A DNA stretch of 64,000 bases from an uncultured Coriobacteriaceae bacterium (GTDB taxonomy: Bacteria > Actinomycetota > Coriobacteriia > Coriobacteriales > Eggerthellaceae): NCBI GenBank assembly GCA_937937585.1, contig CALDCB010000012.1, forward strand, positions 186,001-250,000. Reading direction: 5' to 3'. The position numbers were made by a program, and so were the translations under genes. This document shows, piece after piece, positions 26,681-35,794 of this stretch (positions are counted from its first letter, which is position 1; each line of letters starts with the position of its first letter). Below the pieces are notes generated by a model. The model saw only the letters and a list, made by a program, of their open reading frames with translations, was not told where the DNA came from and did no database searches.

Positions 26681-27613
26681 ATGACGACCTCATTGAAAGA
26701 TGTCGATAGCGCGGTCATGGTTGGCAAACTTGCCGACATGAACGCTTTTCCCAAAGAGCACAACGCATGGGGCTATGCCTTCATGGCGAAGGACGGCAAG
26801 ATCCATTACTGCCTAAGCGAGGAGTCCATGACGCTTCGCCGCATGCGCGATACGCAGCGCGAGGCAGGCGTGCCCATGTCGCCGCTCGTTCAGTTCTCGG
26901 AGCGCGCCATCGTTCGCGACGAGGATTATGACGACTGGATTTACGTGCGCAAGCTGCGCCTGGCCGATTCCATCCGCAAAGACTATGGTCATGCGTTCTT
27001 CGATATTCAAAAGCGCCTGATCGACGCGTCGTGTGACAGCCTGGCCTTAGACATCCTGCTTCCGTGGAAGGAAGAGATCACCGGCTACTTCGACGAAGTG
27101 TCGCTTGACCTGTTCGAGGGCGTGCTGCACGAGGCAAGGCGCATGCGCCATATCACCGACGAGCAGTACCGCGAGCTGGGGCGGTGGCTTAGGCAAGAGA
27201 AGAAGCAGTCCATCCCTGAGCTTGGCGGCAGCGGCTTGTACGCCCGCACGTTCCGCGGCATCGCATACAAAGAGAACGGCCAGACCAAATACCTGGTGAA
27301 CGCGAACGCCGATGCGTTCTACGATCGCTACGACGAGTTTGACGAGCAGAACATCGATAAGACGCCCATCTATTCGTGCACGTTGCGTCATATCAACTCG
27401 ATTCCCGGCGTGAAGTGGCGTCAAGAGTTTCTTGAGTGCCTGAAGGAGTACATGGACGACGAGTACATGGCTCGCATCGACGCGCTGAACGCGCTGCCCT
27501 CGTCGGTTCCTGCCGACCTTTGGGAGGAGGCGCTGGCTCAGGCGGATGCGGAATGCTCCGAGCCCGCCCGCGAGGCTCTTCGCCATTGGGGTGCGCAGAT
27601 GCGCATCGCCTAG
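26681..27613 (+). CDS. Hypothetical protein, last gene of the GH3 operon
   Basis: 310 residues, soluble and charged, family not recognised. Two segments repeat a pattern: WGYAFMAKDGKIHYCLSEE (about 30-48) and FRGIAYKENGQTKYLVNANA (about 188-207). The first resembles RYGFCSWSAKDG...YISENE of the gene at 16228, so the two probably share a domain. GAGGAGG eight bases upstream supports ATG 26681, three bases after the ATPase stop. A strong terminator follows. Confidence 0.75.
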   Translation: MTTSLKDVDSAVMVGKLADMNAFPKEHNAWGYAFMAKDGKIHYCLSEESMTLRRMRDTQREAGVPMSPLVQFSERAIVRDEDYDDWIYVRKLRLADSIRKDYGHAFFDIQKRLIDASCDSLALDILLPWKEEITGYFDEVSLDLFEGVLHEARRMRHITDEQYRELGRWLRQEKKQSIPELGGSGLYARTFRGIAYKENGQTKYLVNANADAFYDRYDEFDEQNIDKTPIYSCTLRHINSIPGVKWRQEFLECLKEYMDDEYMARIDALNALPSSVPADLWEEALAQADAECSEPAREALRHWGAQMRIA

Positions 27614-27635
27614 CGCGAATCGTCTGCAACCAACA

Positions 27636-27678
27636 AGAAAGCCGCTGCTCAGCGATTGAGCGGCGGCTTTCTACTTTT
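27636..27678 (+). terminator. Terminator of the GH3 operon
   Basis: AGAAAGCCGC...GCTCA pairs with TGAGC...GCGGCTTTCT in a long stem with a short loop, followed by ACTTTT. Confidence 0.88.
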
Positions 27679-27711
27679 GCGAGGGGCGCGCTGGGCAACG
27701 CGTTGATCGAC

Positions 27712-27749
27712 CCGAAAACGAAATGGACCGCCGGCATTGCCGGCGGTCC
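27712..27749 (-). terminator. Terminator of the LysR gene
   Basis: GGACCGCCGGC (27725-27735) pairs with GCCGGCGGTCC (27739-27749). On the minus strand it is followed by ATTTCGTTTTC. Confidence 0.75.
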
Positions 27750-27786
27750 GAGCGTTCTAGCGTTGTGGGTGAACCAAGCTTGCGGT

Positions 27787-28728
27787 TTACACCATTGATT
27801 GCAGCGAGTTCGTAAGCTCAAGCAGGTGCGCGTGCGGGTGCGAGGTGGGGTAGATCGCCGTATGATAGATGACGCCCGACGGCGATTCCTCCAGGTACTT
27901 AACCGTGAAGTGCTTGGGGTTGAACGCCTTTTGGAACACGGAGCGCGGCATAAGCGTGATGACGCCCAGCTCGCGCATTGCCTCGTGATGGAATGCGACG
28001 TTCGACCCCGAGTACAACGCGTTGGCGTTGCCGCTTGCCTTGCCGTAACGCTTCACGTAGCGCTCCATGACTTCGTATGCCTTCTGGCGGTACACGATGT
28101 TCAAGGCCGTCCAGCCGTAAACCTTAAGGTCTTTGTGCGTGATGGTTTCCTTTTTGGCCATGGGGGACGAGGCAGACACGCAGCCAACCAGGCGGTCGGA
28201 CAGCAGCAGGTTGTAGTGGAAATCCTTTTCACCGGCGTCGTTCCACTCTTTATAAAAATACTCATCGTTCACGGTAAGAAGCGCAAGGTCACATTTCCCC
28301 TCGCTGAGCGCGGGGAAGATCTCGTTGTATTCGACTTCTTCCACGGTGATGCGGGTGCGTGGATGCTTGGAGCGGAAGTTGGCGATGGCCTGAGGCAGCA
28401 GCAACGAGGCCAGCACCGAAGAGATGCAGATGTGGATGGTTTCGGGCGCGTCTGAATCGGCTTCGCCTTCCGTCGAGCTAAGGAATTCCTCGTGCAGTGC
28501 GTCGTACTGATCGATGAATGGGCTCATCTTGTTAAGGAACAGCTCGCCTTGCGGTGTGAGCGTGACGCCGAAGGGCGAACGAACCAGAACGGTGGCGCCG
28601 ATCTCGGCCTCGAGTTGCTGCATGCTTTTCGACAAGGCCTGCGGCGAAACGAAGAACCTGCTTGCGGTCTTCGATATAGAGTTGGTTTGGTTGATGTCGC
28701 GCAGATAGCGCAGCTGATCAAGCCTCAT
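27787..28728 (-). CDS. LysR-family transcriptional regulator
   Basis: 313 residues. The N-terminal winged HTH MRLDQLRYLRDINQTNSISK...FVSPQALSKSMQQLE is typical of the family. A periplasmic-binding-like effector domain follows (about 90-300). AAGGGG on the minus strand precedes ATG 28728. It is divergent from AP3, with two inverted repeats in the 287-nt gap, so it most likely controls AP3-AP4. The effector is unknown but is expected to be a substrate or product of that unit. Confidence 0.88.
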   Translation of the reverse strand: MRLDQLRYLRDINQTNSISKTASRFFVSPQALSKSMQQLEAEIGATVLVRSPFGVTLTPQGELFLNKMSPFIDQYDALHEEFLSSTEGEADSDAPETIHICISSVLASLLLPQAIANFRSKHPRTRITVEEVEYNEIFPALSEGKCDLALLTVNDEYFYKEWNDAGEKDFHYNLLLSDRLVGCVSASSPMAKKETITHKDLKVYGWTALNIVYRQKAYEVMERYVKRYGKASGNANALYSGSNVAFHHEAMRELGVITLMPRSVFQKAFNPKHFTVKYLEESPSGVIYHTAIYPTSHPHAHLLELTNSLQSMV

Positions 28729-28757
28729 AGCGCCCCTTCCCCAAGCGTTGAGACAAC

Positions 28758-28800
28758 TGTTGGCTTAAGCCAACACCTCTCATTCAAAAATTGAGAGGTG
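28758..28800. promoter_or_regulatory. Two inverted repeats between the LysR gene and AP3
   Basis: TGTTGGCTTAAGCCAACA (28758-28775) is a perfect 18-bp palindrome. CACCTCTCA (28774-28782) and TGAGAGGTG (28792-28800) form a second perfect 9-bp inverted repeat, sharing two bases with the first. They lie 30-72 nt upstream of the LysR start and are candidate operators. Confidence 0.6.
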
Positions 28801-29015
28801 TATCATTAATCCAGATTGTACGGCATAAATGATGGTAATAACAGCAGGAAAGAGGCTATATGATAGGGGTACAACCAATCGTTGATAGGTGATTCAATAA
28901 CCGAAACCCATTGCTTATTCTCAACCCACTCCCCGCAAAGTAAAGTTGAAACATCGGTTAGGCGGTACGGCTTGTGCCGCTATTCGAATCGCATAGCGCG
29001 AAAGGAGAGAGGGAT

Positions 29016-31085
29016 ATGACCAAAGCAACTAAGGTCGCAGTGCTTGGCGTTGACGCAATGGACCCCAGGCTCACCCGTAAGTACGTTGACATGGGCATCA
29101 TGCCCAACACGAAGAAGATCCTCGAGATGGGCGCTGCCCGTCAGGACCTCATGCTCTTGGGCGCACTGCCTACGGTAACCCCGCCGCAGTGGACCACCCT
29201 TGCAACGGGTGCTTACCCCGAGACCCATGGCATCACCGCTTTCTATCGTCAGGGCGGCGATCTGGACATGGTCAACCTGAACTTCGACTCTACCAACTGC
29301 CATGCAGAGCAGCTGTGGAACGTCACCGCTGAAGCCGGCAAGAAGACGCTTGTTTGGCACTGGCCCGGCAGCGCTTGGCCTCCTTCGAGCGACAGCCCCA
29401 ACCTCAGCGTTGTTGACGGCACCTCCCCGGGCGGCGTTAACATGTCTTCCGCTCAGGTCGACGGCGAGTACATGGTCATGGCTTCCGAGAAGAACGAAGT
29501 CATCGAGTACCGCGCTGGCGCTATGACCGACGCTAAGGTTCCTTGCGTTGTTACCGGTCTTGGCGACGACGACAAGAAGAAGAAGCAGAAGTCCGGCGGC
29601 ATGGCTTCCCTCATGCAGCGCAAGATGGACGACGGCTTCCGTCTGTACATCGTCAACCCCCACAAGGACGGTCAGGGCGGCTCCGACAAGATTCCTGCCG
29701 ACGTTGCTTACTCCTCCATCAAGCCTGCTGCCAAGTGGACCATCGACGTCCCGGCAGACGCTAAGGAATTCGTCCTGCTGATGAGCGGCGGCCTTATCCG
29801 TCGTAACTGCCTCATCCTGAAGGGCGAGGACGGCAAGTACGATCACATCGCCATCTACAAGAACAAGCGCGCTGAAGAGCCGTTGGCTGTCATCCACAAC
29901 CGCGAGTATGTCCGCGACATCGTTGATGACTGCGTCAAGGGTGACGACATGATCAAGGCTACCCGTGACATGCGCGTTCTCGAGCTTGCTGAGGACGGCT
30001 CCAAGGTTCGCATGTGGGTTTCCGCTTCCATGAACATCGCTGCTGACATGATGTGGTCCCCCAAGAGCCTCTACAAGGAAATCGTCGAGAACGTCGGCTA
30101 TCCTTCTCCCTGCTCCACCTTGGGCTTCGGCGACTTCGAGCTCATCTACGACTGCATGCATCAGTGCTGGCAGCACGTTGCCGACTTCCAGGCCGACGCT
30201 CTGTGCTATCTCATGGAGAACGACGGCTACGAGGTTGTCTTCAGCCACTTCCATGCACCCGACCTGCAGAAGCATATGTTCATCCGCAACCTGAAGAAGG
30301 GCACGGAGAACGTCACGCCTGAGCAGTACGAGTTCATCATGCAGGCCATCTACAAGCAGATCGACAACTACTTCGCCAAGTTCATGCACTTCCTGGACGA
30401 GGGTTGGACCTTCTTCATCGTCTCCGACCATGCTCAGGTTTGCCCGAAGTGGGGTCTCCGCGGCCTCGGCGACACTGGCTGCAATGTCCAGATCATGGAG
30501 AAGCTCGGCTACACCGTCCGCGAGGTCAATCCCGAGACCGGCAAGAAGCGTCGTCGTCTCGACTGGACCAAGACCACTGCTGTCGCTAACCGCGAGATGC
30601 ACATCTACTTGAACATCAAGGGCCGCAACCAGCACACCTTGGCTGACGGCACCGTCATCGACGGCCTCGTCGATCCCGCCGATCAGTACGAGCTCGAGGA
30701 GCAGATCATCACCGATCTGTACAACATCAAGGACGAGGAGTCCGGCAAGCGCATCATCGCTTGGGCTCTGCGTCGCAAGGATGCTGTGCCTCTGGGTCTC
30801 GGCGGCGAGTACCCCGAGTGCGGCGACATCATCTACTGCATGGCTGAGGGTTACGAGCATGACCATGACGACTCCATGGCTACGTCCCTCGGTGAGTGCG
30901 ACACCTCCGCCGGCCCGATCTTCATCGCAGCTGGCCCCGGCATCAAGGAAGGCTGCACCACCAAGCGCGTTATCCGCCAGGTGGACGTTGCTCCGACCAT
31001 CGCAACCTGCATGGGTCTGCGTATGCCGCATGAGTGCGAGGGCGCCCCTGCCTACCAGGTCATCGACCAAGAGGGCGTTTGCTAA
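29016..31085 (+). CDS. AP3: alkaline-phosphatase-superfamily phosphodiesterase
   Basis: 689-residue paralogue of AP1. Metal Asp in AVLGVDAMDP, nucleophile in TPPQWTTLATG, second-site Asp/His in FSHFHAPDLQKH, Asp-His in IVSDHAQVC, then the C-terminal RQVDVAPTIATCMGLRMPHE. The last His is less obvious: EHDHDDSMATSLGE takes the place of the DHGESLS segment. An insertion near residue 185 is Lys/Asp-rich (DDDKKKKQKSGGM). AAAGGAG 12 bases upstream supports ATG 29016. It is divergent from the LysR gene, and AP4 follows after 110 nt. Confidence 0.82.
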   Translation: MTKATKVAVLGVDAMDPRLTRKYVDMGIMPNTKKILEMGAARQDLMLLGALPTVTPPQWTTLATGAYPETHGITAFYRQGGDLDMVNLNFDSTNCHAEQLWNVTAEAGKKTLVWHWPGSAWPPSSDSPNLSVVDGTSPGGVNMSSAQVDGEYMVMASEKNEVIEYRAGAMTDAKVPCVVTGLGDDDKKKKQKSGGMASLMQRKMDDGFRLYIVNPHKDGQGGSDKIPADVAYSSIKPAAKWTIDVPADAKEFVLLMSGGLIRRNCLILKGEDGKYDHIAIYKNKRAEEPLAVIHNREYVRDIVDDCVKGDDMIKATRDMRVLELAEDGSKVRMWVSASMNIAADMMWSPKSLYKEIVENVGYPSPCSTLGFGDFELIYDCMHQCWQHVADFQADALCYLMENDGYEVVFSHFHAPDLQKHMFIRNLKKGTENVTPEQYEFIMQAIYKQIDNYFAKFMHFLDEGWTFFIVSDHAQVCPKWGLRGLGDTGCNVQIMEKLGYTVREVNPETGKKRRRLDWTKTTAVANREMHIYLNIKGRNQHTLADGTVIDGLVDPADQYELEEQIITDLYNIKDEESGKRIIAWALRRKDAVPLGLGGEYPECGDIIYCMAEGYEHDHDDSMATSLGECDTSAGPIFIAAGPGIKEGCTTKRVIRQVDVAPTIATCMGLRMPHECEGAPAYQVIDQEGVC

Positions 31086-31118
31086 ATAGACTCTAAGGAG
31101 TCAGGCCAATAGGCATTT

Positions 31119-31154
31119 ACCGGTGTGCGGGTTCGGGAGGTCCTGCACACCGGT
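31119..31154 (+). other. Stable hairpin between AP3 and AP4
   Basis: ACCGGTGTGC (31119-31128) pairs perfectly with GCACACCGGT (31145-31154) over a 16-nt loop. No T run follows, so it is more likely an mRNA processing or stability element than a terminator. A smaller hairpin, GACTC-TAAG-GAGTC, lies just upstream. Confidence 0.5.
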
Positions 31155-31195
31155 TGCATATAAAGGCAAAGTTTGTACGAAAGGGAGGGTTTCAC

Positions 31196-33295
31196 ATGCT
31201 TCGATCGAAGGGTCTTTCCGAAAAGGTACTGCTTCTGGGCGTCGACGGCCTCGACCCCAAATTCACGCGCGTCATGGTGGACGAGGGCCATATGCCCAAC
31301 ACCAAGAAGCTCATCGAGCGTGGCTCTGCTCGTCACGACCTTAAGCTTCTGGGCGGCGTGCCCACTATCACCCCGCCGATGTGGACCACGTTGGCAACGG
31401 GTGCTTATCCTATGACGCATGGCGTCGAGGATTTCAACATCACCAAGAAAGGCGAGCTTGACGTCAACTTCGCCGGCATCTACTCCACCAACGTCCATGC
31501 CGAGCCGCTGTGGAACGTCACGGCCGAAGCTGGCAAGAAGACGCTTGTTTGGCACTGGCCCGGCGGCGCATGGCCTCCGACCAGCGATTCCGAGAACCTG
31601 ATGGTCGTCGACGGCACCAGCCCGGGCGCTTTGGGCTTCAACTACGCAATGCGCGACGTCGAGGGCGTCATCTTCGCTTCCGAGAAGGCAACCAAGACCA
31701 AGTTCTACTACGGTGCCGCCCAGTTCACTGACGAGCTGACGGGCGACGACAAGGAAGTCAAGCGCTACAAAGCCGCTTACGAATCTCCTACGCATCAGGA
31801 TTATTGGGACGAGCTTTGGGAAGAGTTCAAGGCAAGCGTCGGCGAGTTCAACGGCTACGAGGCCAGGCAGGTCATGGACATGCGCACTAACATTCTTATG
31901 AATGACCGCGCTCAGATGGATGACCTGCACAAGTACCCCGGCAGCCTTACGCTTTCCCAGATCGTCGAGCCCGAGGGTTGGGCAAACGCCCCCGAAGGCG
32001 CCAAGGAGTTCACGTGGTTCCAGGTTATGGGCCATTTCCCCAAGCCGTGCCTCATTCTGAAGAACGAAGAGGGCAAGTACGACCGCATCGCCATTTACGC
32101 ATCCAAGGATGCCCCCGAGCCCATTCGCGTGGTCAAGGAAGGCGAGTTCGCCGTTAACGTTCCCGATTTCATGCCGCTTCCCACCGGCCAGCTCGAGAAC
32201 GTCGTTCGCAACATGCGCATCCTTGAGATCGCAGAAGACGGTTCCAGCCTGCGTGTGTGGTACTCCACCGCATTCTCCGCAGACGACAAGCGCGTTTGGT
32301 GGCCCGGTTGGGTCTTTGACGAGTGCGTCGGCAAGTTCGGCCCTCCGGTTCCTACGGGCATGATTTCCAACGACTACAAGATCATGCGCGACTGCAACAC
32401 TGTTCAATGGCATATTGCAGGCAAGTGGCAGGCTGACTGCATCAACCACATGATCAAGGAGAAGGGCGTCGAGGTTGTCTTCAGCCACTATCACTTGGTT
32501 GACCTGAGCGGCCATACCTACATGAACGTGCTGAAGGACCGCTACGACAGCCGTTACTCCGAGGAAGAGATCTACCAGCTGGCCATTGGCACCTACGAAG
32601 CATGCGACGAGTACGTGGGCGAGTTCCTGCACCTGCTGGACGAGGGTTGGACGATCTTCTTGTTCTCCGACCACGGCCTGGTTTGCCGCACCGGCGATTT
32701 CGATCCGCTGATCGGCGACAACTACAACGTGAACGTCGGCGTGCTTAAGCACCTTGGTTACACCGTCATGAAGAAGGACCAGTACGGCCACGACACCGCC
32801 GACATCGATTGGGAGAAGACCCGCGCCGTTCAGACCGGTTCTAACGCCATCTTCGTGAACCTGAAGGGCCGCGATCGCTTCGGCATCGTCGACCCCGAGG
32901 AGAAGTGGGAGCTCGAGGAGCAGATCATCTCCGACCTGTACAGCTACCGCGATCCGTTCACCAACCATCGCGTTGTGGCATTGGCCCTTCACAAGAAGGA
33001 CGCCGTGCTGCTTGGCTTGGGCGGCGACTACACCAGCGGCGACATCGTCTTCTTCGTTGATCAGGCGTACGTCTACGACCATGGCGAGTCTCTCTCCACG
33101 GCCGAGGGTTATGCGAACACCTCCACCAGCCCGATCTTCATCGCAGCTGGCGCCGGCATCAAGGAAGGCTTCGAGATGAAGCTCTATCCTCGCGAGGTTG
33201 ACCTTGCTCCGACGGCCGCAGCTCTTCTGGGCGTGCGTTTCCCCGCCGAGTGCGAGGGCGCTCCGGCCTATACGATCCTTACCGAGGAGCTGTAA
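31196..33295 (+). CDS. AP4: alkaline-phosphatase-superfamily phosphodiesterase
   Basis: 699 residues, closest to AP5 (both open with MLRSKGLS-K-LLLG-DG-DPKFT and end in TEEL). Ligand segments: LLLGVDGLDP, TPPMWTTLATGAYPMTHG, FSHYHLVDLSGH, LFSDHGLV and YDHGESLSTAEG. A roughly 350-residue insert separates the nucleophile from the second metal site. No signal peptide is present, so action is in the cytoplasm. GGGAGG eight bases upstream fixes the start. It is probably co-transcribed with AP3 and ends at a strong terminator before the MFS gene. Substrate unknown. Confidence 0.84.
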   Translation: MLRSKGLSEKVLLLGVDGLDPKFTRVMVDEGHMPNTKKLIERGSARHDLKLLGGVPTITPPMWTTLATGAYPMTHGVEDFNITKKGELDVNFAGIYSTNVHAEPLWNVTAEAGKKTLVWHWPGGAWPPTSDSENLMVVDGTSPGALGFNYAMRDVEGVIFASEKATKTKFYYGAAQFTDELTGDDKEVKRYKAAYESPTHQDYWDELWEEFKASVGEFNGYEARQVMDMRTNILMNDRAQMDDLHKYPGSLTLSQIVEPEGWANAPEGAKEFTWFQVMGHFPKPCLILKNEEGKYDRIAIYASKDAPEPIRVVKEGEFAVNVPDFMPLPTGQLENVVRNMRILEIAEDGSSLRVWYSTAFSADDKRVWWPGWVFDECVGKFGPPVPTGMISNDYKIMRDCNTVQWHIAGKWQADCINHMIKEKGVEVVFSHYHLVDLSGHTYMNVLKDRYDSRYSEEEIYQLAIGTYEACDEYVGEFLHLLDEGWTIFLFSDHGLVCRTGDFDPLIGDNYNVNVGVLKHLGYTVMKKDQYGHDTADIDWEKTRAVQTGSNAIFVNLKGRDRFGIVDPEEKWELEEQIISDLYSYRDPFTNHRVVALALHKKDAVLLGLGGDYTSGDIVFFVDQAYVYDHGESLSTAEGYANTSTSPIFIAAGAGIKEGFEMKLYPREVDLAPTAAALLGVRFPAECEGAPAYTILTEEL

Positions 33296-33337
33296 CCCGG
33301 CTTTGAATCACGAAGTTTGACGGGCAGTTAGCTTTGA

Positions 33338-33374
33338 AGGGTCGCATCGCCACTCGCGGTGCGACCCTCTTTTT
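33338..33374 (+). terminator. Terminator after AP4
   Basis: AGGGTCGCA (33338-33346) pairs with TGCGACCCT (33360-33368), then CTTTTT. Confidence 0.88.
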
Positions 33375-33404
33375 GCCCGAAACCGTACATGAAAGGAGGG
33401 CGCT

Positions 33405-34835
33405 ATGGCCGCGGAAGCTGAAGCGTCTCGTTCAGGGAATCCGTTTTTGGATGCGCCTGAGGCTAAGAAGAAGACGACTTTGAAGGGCATTTACATTGCT
33501 TTGATCGGAGCCGTTTGCTTCATGGCCGTGATCTCGACCATCTTGCCCGTTGCCGCCTTGGAGATCGGCGGTACCGACATCTATGCATTCACGTCAACGC
33601 TCAACTCTGTAGGCAGCGTCGTATTCATGCCGCTATGGGGCTACATCGTTGCCCGAAAGCCCGCTTGGAAGCGCCAGCTGTTCTGCGGCTCGATGGTCGT
33701 TGGCGTCATTTGCCTTTTGCTATTCGCGACTGCGCAAAGCATGATGCTCGTCATTGTCACGGGACCGTTTTATGGTGCCCTTAGTGCTGCGGTGTTCGTG
33801 TTGAGCTATTCGATGATTCGCGATATGTACGATGTGAAACAGGCCGGCTTGTACCTGGGCTTTTGCGGGGCCATCATGGCGGCTGGTGCGATTATCGGTC
33901 CTTTGATTGCCGGAGTCATCATTCAAGTGGCTGGGTGGCGCTGGGTTTGCCACTTGTTCTGGCCCATCATGCTGGTGGGCACGATGTTTGTATGGTTCGG
34001 TTTGCGTGTTCCCGACGGCCAGGTCGAATATTTGGCGCACAAGGGCGGCTCGTTTGACGCGCTTGGCATGGCAAGTCTTGGCGTGTGCTTGGGTTCGGTT
34101 GCAACCATGCTTTCGCTTGGCGTGAACTACGTTCCCTTCGGTAGCGCGCCTTCTAATGTGATGATAGCGATGGCCGTGGTTGCGGGCGTTCTTACCGTGT
34201 TCGCGATCAAACGCAAGGGAAACGATGCCATTATTCCGATGTCTGCTGTAAAAGACCGCGACACCATGTGCTTCACGTTGGCGAACATCTTCACCAACTT
34301 CTCGAATCTCGCTCCGTATTTCTTCTTGCCGACATTCGTGCTGTATGTGATGGGCGCTTCAGCCATCGAGGCTGCGCTTACGATTTCGGCGTTCACGATC
34401 CTGTCGCTGTTCTTGTCTCCGCTGATGGGCAAGCGCATCGGCGTTTCGGGAAATGCGCGCGGCGTTCTGATCTTGGGAACGGTTGCGCGAATCGTCGTCA
34501 CGCTTATCTTGCTTGTTGTCTTAGTGCCTTCGGCGAATATCTGGGTGGTTTACGCCGTGTGCCTTTTGGGCGGTGTGGCCAGCGGCTCGTACGGTGCGGG
34601 GCTTTCTGCGGGCCCGCAGATTCAGCTGAAGCCCGAACTGCGCGTGCAAGGCAATTCCGTCATCCAAACGGGTCAGGCGGTTGGCAACTCTGTGGGTTTG
34701 GCGACGTATACCAGTATCATGGCGATTTTCGGCGTTGCGCAGGGCATGCATATCGCGCTGATCGTTTCGGCTGCGGCTGCGGTTATCGCGCTGTTGTGCG
34801 TGCTGGGGCTTTCGAAGCCGCATGCGAAGGGATAA
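33405..34835 (+). CDS. Major facilitator superfamily transporter
   Basis: 476-residue membrane protein with about 12-14 hydrophobic helices. The segment SMIRDMYDVKQAGLYLGFCG and the antiporter-type motif IIGPLIAGVIIQVAGWRW place it near drug/metabolite:proton antiporters. A basic N-terminus of about 30 residues precedes the first helix. GGAGG eight bases upstream supports ATG 33405. It lies between AP4 and the TetR gene and may export a product or import a substrate of the AP enzymes; the direction cannot be told. Confidence 0.85.
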   Translation: MAAEAEASRSGNPFLDAPEAKKKTTLKGIYIALIGAVCFMAVISTILPVAALEIGGTDIYAFTSTLNSVGSVVFMPLWGYIVARKPAWKRQLFCGSMVVGVICLLLFATAQSMMLVIVTGPFYGALSAAVFVLSYSMIRDMYDVKQAGLYLGFCGAIMAAGAIIGPLIAGVIIQVAGWRWVCHLFWPIMLVGTMFVWFGLRVPDGQVEYLAHKGGSFDALGMASLGVCLGSVATMLSLGVNYVPFGSAPSNVMIAMAVVAGVLTVFAIKRKGNDAIIPMSAVKDRDTMCFTLANIFTNFSNLAPYFFLPTFVLYVMGASAIEAALTISAFTILSLFLSPLMGKRIGVSGNARGVLILGTVARIVVTLILLVVLVPSANIWVVYAVCLLGGVASGSYGAGLSAGPQIQLKPELRVQGNSVIQTGQAVGNSVGLATYTSIMAIFGVAQGMHIALIVSAAAAVIALLCVLGLSKPHAKG

Positions 34836-34873
34836 GGCAGGGGGCATCGAGCATTATCGGTTATGTGGAAAAT

Positions 34874-34908
34874 AGCAGGCTGCAGGGGCTACCTTGCAGC
34901 CTGCTTTT
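34874..34908 (+). terminator. Terminator between the MFS and TetR genes
   Basis: AGCAGGCTGCA (34874-34884) pairs perfectly with TGCAGCCTGCT (34895-34905), then TTT. Confidence 0.85.
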
Positions 34909-35000
34909 CATGTTCTTACGAGGTTGCGTTTGATGCGGCGTGCGATGTGCGGCAAAGGGGTGTAGCACGTCCTGCGGGGCTTGTGGCCGCCAACGAGGCG

Positions 35001-35582
35001 CTACGCGATATCGCCGTGGTGTTTCTCGATGCCTTCTGCAACGAGGTAGTTGATGTCGTACAGTAGCTTGATCATGTCGTCGCGATCTGCCTCGCGGCCG
35101 TTCTGAACCATGGTTTCAAGCAAATGATATTGACCTGCGCACAAGTAGTTGCACATATACCGGTCGTAAACGCTTTTGCTGGGGTGGATTATCGTGTACG
35201 TGCTCACGAAATAGTTGCGGTATCCTTCGGCAAATTGCTTGGAAACGCTTCCGAAAAAGAGGGTTTTCAAGAGTGCTTTGCTGGCAAGAAGGTAGTCGAC
35301 CATCGAGGCGGAAATTTGGTAAAGCGCCCCCTCGGCGTTGGCCATCTCTTTACTGTAGGGTGGTTCGGCTATGTTGCGCTGGGTGTCGCAGAAACGCTCG
35401 AAGACATCGTTGAAAACATCGTTAAGAACTTCTTGCTGTTCGAAGTAATGATAGTAGTACGTGCTTCGTCCGACGCTGGCTCGACGTACGATGTCTAAGA
35501 TCGATATCTTTTCGAAATCCTTCTCGTTAAGAAGCTCAACCAGCGCGTCTTTGATTTTCTGCTTGGCATTAGTCGTTGCCAT
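35001..35582 (-). CDS. TetR/AcrR-family regulator (divergent from AP5)
   Basis: 193 residues. The N-terminal HTH reads QKIKDALVELLNEKDFEKIS then ILDIVRRASVGRSTYYYHY, the usual TetR pattern. A helical ligand-binding domain follows. ATG 35582 is preceded by AGAGG on the minus strand; the 11 codons upstream are unconserved. It is transcribed away from AP5 across a 212-nt gap holding a perfect 9-bp inverted repeat, so it is the probable repressor of AP5. Confidence 0.85.
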   Translation of the reverse strand: MATTNAKQKIKDALVELLNEKDFEKISILDIVRRASVGRSTYYYHYFEQQEVLNDVFNDVFERFCDTQRNIAEPPYSKEMANAEGALYQISASMVDYLLASKALLKTLFFGSVSKQFAEGYRNYFVSTYTIIHPSKSVYDRYMCNYLCAGQYHLLETMVQNGREADRDDMIKLLYDINYLVAEGIEKHHGDIA

Positions 35583-35723
35583 GGTCCTCTTCTTCCGGTT
35601 CTGTATTTTGAGCAATAGTGGACGGGTTGACCATCGGTGAGGCGCATCGTCCCTTATCTACCTTGGAATTCATGCCGACATGGACATTTTTGCAAGAAGT
35701 GTTCGAACAGAAATGCCTCGTTT

Positions 35724-35747
35724 GCTGATTTCCTGTACGAAATCAGC
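35724..35747. promoter_or_regulatory. Inverted repeat upstream of AP5
   Basis: GCTGATTTC (35724-35732) and GAAATCAGC (35739-35747) form a perfect inverted repeat with a 6-nt spacer, 48 nt before the AP5 start. A smaller palindrome TGTTCGAACA is at 35699-35708. Spacing and position fit a TetR operator. Confidence 0.55.
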
Positions 35748-35794
35748 TCGGTAAACTGATGATATCGGTTTCAATCAGGAAAAGGGAGGGACAT

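Noticed and set aside
28980..31070. Very long antisense open frames opposite AP genes (also 35771-37906, 31082-33082, 12184-14388) and opposite guaB
   Set aside because: They lie in the frame that mirrors high-GC third positions of the real genes, have no ribosome sites and read as Val/Leu/Asp/Gly-rich sequence without domains.
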